From Candidatus Berkelbacteria bacterium (GTDB lineage: Bacteria > Patescibacteriota > UBA1384 > XYA2-FULL-43-10 > 1-14-0-10-43-13): 39,418 nt of DNA. A program made the translations under genes and the position numbers. Under the pieces are notes generated by a model that was not told the origin of the DNA, ran no database searches, and saw only the letters and a list, made by a program, of their open reading frames with translations. This document shows positions 16,497 through 24,512 of this stretch, piece after piece (the stretch's first letter is position 1; the number at the start of each line of letters is the position of its first letter). The stretch spans positions 1 through 39,418 of the forward strand of contig JAPLVL010000035.1 of assembly GCA_026397135.1 (NCBI GenBank), read 5' to 3'.

Positions 16497-18512
16497 TTAT
16501 TTGACGATGATCCCAGTATTGCTAAACCAACCCCATTTGGCTTTGAATGTTGCGATATCATATGTTTTGCCAGGATAGCCATATCCAGAATCGGTAACCG
16601 AAAAAGAAGTCGGATTATCGACTGTGCCGGTAAATCCTTTGACCACTTGAACATGCATACCGTTGACACCGTGGATGCTTTTGCCGGCAGGAGTTTTCCA
16701 ATTAACTTCATATGTCGGCCAGGCACCGTTGACCCACCAAATAATGATCGGATTTCCTGCTGAAATCTGAGTTGCTAGGTCTGAAACGGTCATGTTTGTC
16801 TTGACTTCATTTGAAACCCCATATGACGAAAGGGCTTTTGCGATGGGATCCCAATACGAACCATAGCCCCAGCCAATATTATCGGCTTTGCCGCTCAAAT
16901 CGCCAACGATTCCAACGTCGGGATCTCCCCAGATTGCTCCGCCCTCTGCCCATGTTCCCGACCATGGTGTTGTGTCGTAACCGACTTTGCTGATAATGCT
17001 AGATTCAGAAGCGCTGATTCCGCGATAAGCAAGTGCACTTCGAGCTGCTGAAATCATACACGAATACATGTAAGCCTGATGATAGGCTGGAACATTCAAA
17101 CTAGCGCTCTGATCTGCGGTAGTAAATGAATATGTATACGGTTGTCTGGAGTTTATACCGGAAATGCTAACAACCCCGCTCGCAATTGAAACAGTATATT
17201 TTGTCGAATAAGCGAGTTTGGAGTGCGCGAAGCTGACCGTGTTACCACCCCAGCTGAAAGTTCCTGTGGCGGCGGGCGTGATTGAAAACTTTGATTCAGC
17301 TGAAGCTTGATTTACCGCTTGATTGAAAGTCAAAGAGATTTTCTGATCGACAGAAATCTTGGTCCCTCCGCTTGACGGACTTGTGGAGCTAACAACTACT
17401 GCACCAATGGTTGTGAAATCAAATGAAATTTCCTCTTCGAGCGGGCTTTTGTCGGCTGCCAGGGCAGAAGTTCCCAATTTGACAGTATATTTAGTTTCTT
17501 TCGAAAGCAGTGTTGGGTGGAAAGTCATCGTTCTGTTGTCGCTCCATTCAAATACTCCCATGACTTGCGGATTGATGGAAAAAGCCTTTTCTGTTGAGCT
17601 TTTGTCCATATCCTGTAAAAATTCCAGGACAATCGGATCCGTTGTCAGTACTTGGTCCGAAGTTGGCGAATACTTTTTCAAGCCAGGTGCATCGATCGTT
17701 TCAAAATTTAAGTTCTTGATCTCATCTTTGCTTAATTGAGTTTTATTGCCTGTCTTGTAATTGATTTGATTAATTTCGCGATAAATTTTCAGATTGTACT
17801 GTGTCCCCTTCTTGAATGGGCTTTTGGGAGTCAGTGAATAAACCAGGCCAACTCTTTCAACAGATAAATCTACGACAGGTGTTGTTTCAAAATCAAAAGT
17901 TGCAATTTCCGGAATTGTGGAATCACTGGTAGCTGTAATAACCTGATTGGGCAATATCCCCTTGTCTCCATCCGCAAAAGAGACCGATGAAATCTCGGGC
18001 AGGTCTGGCGTCTCGATACTAAAAAGGTATTTACTCTCGTCTCTCTCCAAAGCGTTCCGGATTCCTGTGACCGAAATGGTATATCGGGTAGATAGATCAG
18101 GCGAAATATCAGGACTAAAAGTTAGTTTCGACTCATGTCCACCCCAAACGGATTGGCTCAATTTCCAACTGCCTGGAAGCTGGGGGGAAATTTCATAGTG
18201 GAGTGACTTGGGGTTTACAAAATGATTAAACTCGGCAACGACAGGCCCTTTGTCTGAAAACATGGTGGAATTGAGTGCTGGATCGGTTGGATATACTACT
18301 TTTGGTGTCAGATAAAAGTAAACAGTAGTGGTCGCAAATAAAAGAAGCATGAGTAGTAGATTTATCAGAAGTTTGTGGCGGAAGCGCCAATTGGAGCGGA
18401 AATGTTTCGGAAGAAATATATACAAAAGCCAGAAAATAACAAAACAGCAAATCAGGCTAAATCCAAAATAGAAAAGAAATTGTTGTGATGGTGGAAAATG
18501 AAGAAATTTCAT
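16497..18512 (-). CDS. Membrane-anchored protein with Ig-like (Big_5-type) domains and C-terminal C39-like cysteine peptidase
   Basis: Start MKFLHFPPS (18512), two N-terminal TMs, repeated 'P.....KY.V.......F' Ig modules, C-term 'VPAYHQAYMYSCMISAARSALAY...GMHVQVVKGF...VTDSGYG'. Confidence 0.75.
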   Translation of the reverse strand: MKFLHFPPSQQFLFYFGFSLICCFVIFWLLYIFLPKHFRSNWRFRHKLLINLLLMLLLFATTTVYFYLTPKVVYPTDPALNSTMFSDKGPVVAEFNHFVNPKSLHYEISPQLPGSWKLSQSVWGGHESKLTFSPDISPDLSTRYTISVTGIRNALERDESKYLFSIETPDLPEISSVSFADGDKGILPNQVITATSDSTIPEIATFDFETTPVVDLSVERVGLVYSLTPKSPFKKGTQYNLKIYREINQINYKTGNKTQLSKDEIKNLNFETIDAPGLKKYSPTSDQVLTTDPIVLEFLQDMDKSSTEKAFSINPQVMGVFEWSDNRTMTFHPTLLSKETKYTVKLGTSALAADKSPLEEEISFDFTTIGAVVVSSTSPSSGGTKISVDQKISLTFNQAVNQASAESKFSITPAATGTFSWGGNTVSFAHSKLAYSTKYTVSIASGVVSISGINSRQPYTYSFTTADQSASLNVPAYHQAYMYSCMISAARSALAYRGISASESSIISKVGYDTTPWSGTWAEGGAIWGDPDVGIVGDLSGKADNIGWGYGSYWDPIAKALSSYGVSNEVKTNMTVSDLATQISAGNPIIIWWVNGAWPTYEVNWKTPAGKSIHGVNGMHVQVVKGFTGTVDNPTSFSVTDSGYGYPGKTYDIATFKAKWGWFSNTGIIVK

Positions 18513-21415
18513 TATTTCTCCCAGGCTGTTGCAATCTTGGAAACGGAAGTGAAAACAACTGGGCCAGTATCTAGGTCTGATCGGAATGGTTTCATACAGT
18601 TGAAGAGATCTGTTACTCTTTGTTGTTCGGCAGAATTGAACCAATGCGGATGTGAGAGAAATGTGATTTGTTTTTTCGAATCAAGGGTAGCGGAAGTATT
18701 GTTTTGGTCGAATCGCTCGATCAGCTCCTTGGCCGAGAACCAGTAGGAATCTGCGCCGTTGTCTGGAATTTCCAGAATAGAGAGGTTGTCAGTGCCGGAC
18801 TTGTTTTGATCGCTTGCTGAAGGGTAATATGGCATCGTCGTTGCGAGCAAATTCCAGGGGCCAGGTAAATTGTTTTTACCAAAGGTATATTTGGTTCGGC
18901 CGGAACTGTCAGAACTGAAATTAAGATTGGCCAAGGTGTTCAATACGGTAGCATCAGCAAACCAAGCGCCAGCTCGGAAATATATCGGGTTTGGCAAGCC
19001 ATTGTCAGAGAAAATCTGCCTTGATTTATTGACAATCAGAGTAATCTCGTCCGGCGTGTATGAGGAAAGTGGTACGCCATAACCGTCGCCGTTGTCACCC
19101 CAATTCGGTGTTTGGTGTGGAGTCACTCCAGCGCTAGTCACCAAATCGTAAAACAGATGCAAATGCATCCCAATATCATCACCCTTGTCCAATCTGGCTT
19201 TGATCCAGTCGGTCAGTTGTGAGACTCGCCCCTTCGAAATGGTGTCTGTAGTATAAATCCTAGGATTCCAGTAGTGTGTGAGCGGCATATCATTCTGATC
19301 CGCAATATCAGTCATCGCCTTCAGATAATCATCCTTTGCGTCATAGCCCTCCCAATCAATAGTCCAGGAAACATAGAGCGGCTCTGAGACTGCAAATCCG
19401 CAATTTTGACTTTGATATGTCTTGTCGCCATCGACAATATCGGCAACAATTTGATAAGTCCCAGGCTTGAAACCGGACAGAGGAATTGAAGTTTCGTATG
19501 TGCCGGTATCGACAAAAGTCATAAATCCTGATTTGGTCGTGTTCAAAATCTGCCAATTCACGACTGGGTTTTTCAGGTCAAGATCAGTATTGGCCGAAAA
19601 AGTGAGAGCGGCAATATTATTATACTCGTCAAATATGTTCCATCTTTTGCCAACTGTTGCTCTAACAGGGTAGTTCTCAATATCTTTCAGCTCAACTTGA
19701 TATTTAATCTTGGAAGATTCATCCTTTTTTGTGGCAACCAGTGGCGCACTAGTCTTGAAATCACCGAAATATATGTAGAGATTTATATTTTCATTATTTG
19801 GCTTGATTGTCTCTGGTAGAGCAACAGTCAGGGTTGTATCGTTTCGATTCCAGCCGTTTAGGAGTGTATAGTCAATTTGCTTTGAATTCTTGCCGTCGAA
19901 GAATACAATTGCAATGTCGCGGCCAAAACTATCAACCTTGTACTTGGAAATGAGCGAAGTATGATCTATTACAATATTAATCTTGTTGTCCTTGACCAGG
20001 CCGGTGAAGGAATCTTTGTTCGTGACTCGAATATTCTGGCGGTAAATGTAATCACTGTTCCACCAGGTGATTTTCATGTTTTGGCGAAGACTCGTCTGCA
20101 CTTCGGAAACGATCGTGGGGGAAATTAACAAAACTACGGCAGAAACCAAAATTGCGATCAAAAGAATATGTCGCTTCTTGACCAATCTCTTCAGTCTCGG
20201 TTTATCGTTAGTACCAAGGAAGAAAAACCGCCGGAGTCTCCACCATTCTTTTCTGCCCGAAGTGGCAACTTCTTCGCCCAATTTGACGACAGGCAATGAT
20301 TCCAAGATTCGCTCCTGCTCTTCGTGAGAATCTCTAATAAGCGTTAGGCTAAGTTTGAAATTAAACGGCAGAAATGTAGCGAGCGCGAGTGAGAGCAGAA
20401 CTGTCGCGATAAACAAAATCAAGACTATCAGGGGAGAGCTAAACTTGATCCCACCGGCCATTTGGTAAAAGCTAAGCAGGAAAATGTGCGTCCAGAAAAT
20501 CGCATAAGCATTTTGTCCGAAGGTGAGAAAGAGGTCGCGCAGAAGTGGCATCCTGGTGTAGCTTTTGAAAGCATAAAAGAGGTAGCAAAGAGCAAGGGTA
20601 GCGGTGATTCCGGTCAAAAGGAAAGTTGGCATTGGCGGCCAGCGCAGAAAAAACTCAGAAATTAGGCCAAATTTCCAAAGCAGAAGAGAAAAGGCCGAGA
20701 GGAAAAGGAGCGAAACAATGGTAGCCAAGCGGAAAAATTGAAATTTGCGAGTAAGCCCCTCGGTTGACAGCAATTTCATCCCGACATAGAGTCCGACGAA
20801 GAAAACAGGTGCATAATGAAAAATCGGAAAACGATACAAGCCGACGCCGCCAACAAAGAAGGCTTTCCAAGGAAGAAGGAAGCTAAATACTGGGACAAAA
20901 TTCAAAAGATAACCGATCAGATAGATGACTAAGCAGCTGATAATTGTAAGCATGAGAGATTTTCCAATTTTCGCAATCTGTTTTTGGAACAGCATCACGA
21001 TAAGGGAGAAGAAAATCAGAGGAGGAATGTACTCTGTAAACGATGGGAGTATGCGGAAGGATAGAATATTAATGATTAATTGATTGCGGGAGACAAAATC
21101 TGAGGTCACAAGATCTCTTGCGACAACAAAAAAAGCTAATATATAGTAAGATATTAGCAATAGAATGATTCGTCGCATAATCCGCTTGGCGGCGTCATAG
21201 CGATCTATGCCATCGCGTAAGTAAGCAACGGACATTGTGGCGCCCGAGACGAAGAGAAACATGACGAAGCAGAACAAATTACCAAGTGATTCGAGGCTTA
21301 GTATGAATGAATTGTCGCGGTCATGAAAAAAATAGACAGAGTGGGCTAGAACCATCAACAAGACGGCAATGCCTCTCAAAAGGTCTAATATAAAAAACCG
21401 ACGTTTTGAATTCAT
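18512..21415 (-). CDS. Multidomain membrane acyltransferase (acyltransferase-3/DUF1624-like) + DUF2341-like + Ig-like + NodB-like polysaccharide deacetylase
   Basis: Start MNSKRRFFILDLLRGIAVLLMVLAHS; ~10 TM; then 'WWNSDYIYRQNIRVTN...'; C-term 'VSWTIDWEGYDAKDDYLKAM...DIGMHLHLFYD'. Confidence 0.7.
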   Translation of the reverse strand: MNSKRRFFILDLLRGIAVLLMVLAHSVYFFHDRDNSFILSLESLGNLFCFVMFLFVSGATMSVAYLRDGIDRYDAAKRIMRRIILLLISYYILAFFVVARDLVTSDFVSRNQLIINILSFRILPSFTEYIPPLIFFSLIVMLFQKQIAKIGKSLMLTIISCLVIYLIGYLLNFVPVFSFLLPWKAFFVGGVGLYRFPIFHYAPVFFVGLYVGMKLLSTEGLTRKFQFFRLATIVSLLFLSAFSLLLWKFGLISEFFLRWPPMPTFLLTGITATLALCYLFYAFKSYTRMPLLRDLFLTFGQNAYAIFWTHIFLLSFYQMAGGIKFSSPLIVLILFIATVLLSLALATFLPFNFKLSLTLIRDSHEEQERILESLPVVKLGEEVATSGRKEWWRLRRFFFLGTNDKPRLKRLVKKRHILLIAILVSAVVLLISPTIVSEVQTSLRQNMKITWWNSDYIYRQNIRVTNKDSFTGLVKDNKINIVIDHTSLISKYKVDSFGRDIAIVFFDGKNSKQIDYTLLNGWNRNDTTLTVALPETIKPNNENINLYIYFGDFKTSAPLVATKKDESSKIKYQVELKDIENYPVRATVGKRWNIFDEYNNIAALTFSANTDLDLKNPVVNWQILNTTKSGFMTFVDTGTYETSIPLSGFKPGTYQIVADIVDGDKTYQSQNCGFAVSEPLYVSWTIDWEGYDAKDDYLKAMTDIADQNDMPLTHYWNPRIYTTDTISKGRVSQLTDWIKARLDKGDDIGMHLHLFYDLVTSAGVTPHQTPNWGDNGDGYGVPLSSYTPDEITLIVNKSRQIFSDNGLPNPIYFRAGAWFADATVLNTLANLNFSSDSSGRTKYTFGKNNLPGPWNLLATTMPYYPSASDQNKSGTDNLSILEIPDNGADSYWFSAKELIERFDQNNTSATLDSKKQITFLSHPHWFNSAEQQRVTDLFNCMKPFRSDLDTGPVVFTSVSKIATAWEK

Positions 21416-21454
21416 CTGTTTCTTTCTTTGATGATTGTCCATATAAATATTATA

Positions 21455-23389
21455 ATGCAAAAAACTAATAAAAACAAAAATATTCAAATTTCGATAGTTT
21501 CTCCTCTGTATAACGAAGAGGCAGTTATTGAATTGTTTTATATTAAAATTAAAGAAATTTTGAATCATTTCGAGAATTCCGAACTTGTACTGGTAAACGA
21601 CGGCTCGACTGATCAGACTTTTGCAAAAATTAATAAATTGTCTCGTCATGATTCCCGAATCAAAATTATAAGCCTTGTCACGAACCAAGGACAATCAAAA
21701 GCGATATTGGCTGGGATTAAAACATCTCGTGGAGAAGCTATTGTAGTGATTGATAGTGATTTGCAAGATCCGCCGAATTTGATAAATCATATGTACGAGG
21801 AATATGAAAAAGGAGCGAAGATTGTGATGGCGTCCCGAATTTCGCGGTCAGATAGCAGATTTAAGATTTTGACGGCGAAGCTGTTTTATTTCCTTCTGAA
21901 TACGCTTACAAGGAGAAAATTTTCACCGAATTTCGGCGAGTTTTATCTATTTGATCGAAATTTGTTACCACAAATATTGCAGTACGAGGATTGTCATCCA
22001 ATGCTACGATTCTTACTTCCAAATTTGGGCCTACGATTTGCTGAGGTGAAATACAAAAGATTGCCTAGAACAAGAGGAGAATCACACTATTCAATTCTCT
22101 CTATGCTTCGGCTGGCCTGGCAATCAATCTGTTTCTCTCGGAAATTTAAGCCGTCGGAACCAGCCAAACGAGTGGCTATTATTGGTGCTGGCATAACTGG
22201 GCTTGCGCTCGGGTATTTCCTCTCAAAACAAAATTTCCAGGTCACTGTTTACGAAAAACAAGACGAAATCGGAGGATTACTTCAGATATCAGAGTCGCAA
22301 GGAGTCCTTTTTGAGAAATATTATCATCATTTTTTTTCATCTGATTCATCGCTAATCTCATTGCTCGATGACTTGGGACTTAAATCGAATATTAGATGGC
22401 ACAAAAGCAATATCGCATTTCTTGCAAATAAACACTTTTATGATTTTAACAGTCCGAACGACCTAATCTCGCTTCCCTTCCTATCTCTTTGGGCAAAGTT
22501 TCGATTCGGGCTGGGCTACCTTTTCGTCAAAATCTCACCGTATCGTTTGCTAAATTTGGCAAAAACGGCTTCGAGATTAATTATATTTACATTTGGTCTG
22601 GAGAATTACAGCAAAATTTGGCACCCACTTCTGGCCGGTAAATTTGGCACAGAGGCGGAAAAAGTCGCCGCGAGTTGGTTTGCGGCGAGGATCAAGACCA
22701 GGGCGAGCTCAAATAGCGGAAAAGGCGAATATTTGGGATATCTGGCTGGGAGTTTCAAAGCGTTGCTGACAAGATTGGAAAAAAGCATTCGTTTAAACGG
22801 TGGTGAAATTATCCTGAATTCAAAAATTGAAAAGATTACAAAGAAAAATGGTAAATTCCTGGTGAACAAAAATGAATTTGATTTCGTAGTATCAACAACG
22901 CCAACTTTTTCCAGGAACAGAAACACAAAATATTTAGGGGTAGTTTGCGTCGTCCTGACTCTGAGCCAAAAGTTAACTGATTATTACTGGGTAAACATAT
23001 TGGATGAGAGATTGCCTTTCAAGGTGATGGTCGAGCACACGAATTTGATCGGAGCAGAAGCAAATCGGCACCTTGTATATTTGGCTGAGTATCTCGACCC
23101 TAATTCTTTGAGATATTCTGCTGGTGACAATGAATTTGTGACGGAATATTTGGCCACTCTTGAGAGTATTTTCCCGGGAGTCAGCCAGAGTATGATCTCT
23201 TCGACTGTTTTTCGATCCCCTATTGCACAGCCAGTGATTACGAAAAATTTCAAACAACTGAAATCTGAAACAGACATCCCAAATTACTTTGAGATTACTA
23301 TGGCCCACATTTACCCAGAAGACCGGGGCTTGAATTACGGGATCAAAATGGCAAAGGAGTTGTCCCAGAAAATTGTTGATTGCTGTTAG
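21455..23389 (+). CDS. Fusion: GT2 glycosyltransferase (DPM1-like) + FAD/NAD(P)-dependent amine-oxidase/UGM-like oxidoreductase
   Basis: 'ISIVSPLYNEEAVIELF...VLVNDGSTDQT...DSDLQDPP' then 'KRVAIIGAGITGLALGYFLSKQNFQVTVYEKQDEIGGLL'. Confidence 0.8.
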   Translation: MQKTNKNKNIQISIVSPLYNEEAVIELFYIKIKEILNHFENSELVLVNDGSTDQTFAKINKLSRHDSRIKIISLVTNQGQSKAILAGIKTSRGEAIVVIDSDLQDPPNLINHMYEEYEKGAKIVMASRISRSDSRFKILTAKLFYFLLNTLTRRKFSPNFGEFYLFDRNLLPQILQYEDCHPMLRFLLPNLGLRFAEVKYKRLPRTRGESHYSILSMLRLAWQSICFSRKFKPSEPAKRVAIIGAGITGLALGYFLSKQNFQVTVYEKQDEIGGLLQISESQGVLFEKYYHHFFSSDSSLISLLDDLGLKSNIRWHKSNIAFLANKHFYDFNSPNDLISLPFLSLWAKFRFGLGYLFVKISPYRLLNLAKTASRLIIFTFGLENYSKIWHPLLAGKFGTEAEKVAASWFAARIKTRASSNSGKGEYLGYLAGSFKALLTRLEKSIRLNGGEIILNSKIEKITKKNGKFLVNKNEFDFVVSTTPTFSRNRNTKYLGVVCVVLTLSQKLTDYYWVNILDERLPFKVMVEHTNLIGAEANRHLVYLAEYLDPNSLRYSAGDNEFVTEYLATLESIFPGVSQSMISSTVFRSPIAQPVITKNFKQLKSETDIPNYFEITMAHIYPEDRGLNYGIKMAKELSQKIVDCC

Positions 23390-23454
23390 TACTGTTTTGG
23401 TCTTGTCTAAAAGTATGTTTGAGATTAAAATGTAAACAAATATAATATTATTGT

Positions 23455-24186
23455 ATGAAGATAACATTTTTGGGATTGTCAGCATTTGTTATAGAAGATA
23501 TAGAAAGGCACAAAATCTTGCTAGATCCTTTTGATGATAGGCCAGAATTTCAATTAGGTGTTGACTTGCCAGGAAACCTAGAAGCTGATTTTGCCTGCTT
23601 TTCTCATAAGGATCCTGATCATTATAATCCACTGGTTGTATCAAAATATCCTGCTCCGGGTGGAAACATATTGAAAAGGACAGTTGTCGGAAATGAATTC
23701 AATGGAGATGAATTTATGATTAATATATTCGAAATTGATAACATGACAATCGCGCATTTTGCTGATCAATCAGTCGCATTTAGCGAAGAGCAACTCGCGT
23801 CCATCGGCAAAGTTGATATCGCAATTTATTCACCTCCGAAAGCTGATGGCAAGTTGGCGCCTAAGGCTTTGAAAGTCGTAATAGATAATCTGAATAAGTT
23901 AAATCCGAAAATGATTATTTGGTCACACTTCATTGTGCCAGATGGCTGGCAGACGAATAAAACTACCGATGAACTGAGGGAATTTTTCAGAGATTATCTT
24001 GGCAAAAATGCAAATTCAAACAAAAACTATAATTCCAGAGATAGTTTTATAGAACTTTGCTATATTTTAGAAAATGGTATCGATCTCAATCAGTATTTCA
24101 ACGGCAGCATAGTTGCTGGGAATTCGATAGACATCAATGAACTGCCTCAGACTATGACTTCAGTCCTATTCTCAAAAATGTCGTAG
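23455..24186 (+). CDS. MBL-fold (UlaG-like) metal-dependent hydrolase-like protein
   Basis: 'FLGLSAFVIED...ILLDPFDD...FSHKDPDHYNP', 'MTIAHFADQ', 'IIWSHF'. Confidence 0.6.
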   Translation: MKITFLGLSAFVIEDIERHKILLDPFDDRPEFQLGVDLPGNLEADFACFSHKDPDHYNPLVVSKYPAPGGNILKRTVVGNEFNGDEFMINIFEIDNMTIAHFADQSVAFSEEQLASIGKVDIAIYSPPKADGKLAPKALKVVIDNLNKLNPKMIIWSHFIVPDGWQTNKTTDELREFFRDYLGKNANSNKNYNSRDSFIELCYILENGIDLNQYFNGSIVAGNSIDINELPQTMTSVLFSKMS

Positions 24187-24321
24187 TTTACACTGATAAT
24201 TACGGATTATCTACGTCCTTCTACAATGCCATGATATAATAACCAGTCTATTACTAATTTTTCAGGCCCATCGACAAGCTCAGTGTCATAAAAAAACATC
24301 AATTTCATGATATATTTTTCT

Positions 24322-24398
24322 TGGTGGACCTTAAGGGAGTTGAACCCTTGACCTCCTCCATGCCATGGAGGCGCTCTAGCCAACTGAGCTAAAGGCCC
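24322..24398 (-). tRNA. tRNA-Ala (anticodon GGC), CCA encoded
   Basis: Minus strand GGGCCTTTAGCTCAGTTGGCTAGAGCGCCTCCATGGCATGGAGGAGGTCAAGGGTTCAACTCCCTTAAGGTCCACCA; anticodon loop ATGGCAT; G3-U70 alanine identity pair. Confidence 0.95.
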
Positions 24399-24512
24399 AC
24401 TAATTTACGACATTGATATTTTACTACATTTTCGATTTGAATTCAAGCACAGAAAGTGGTAAATTTAATTTAGCAATATCCAGTAAGTATTAAGAATTAA
24501 GTAGTAAGTTTT

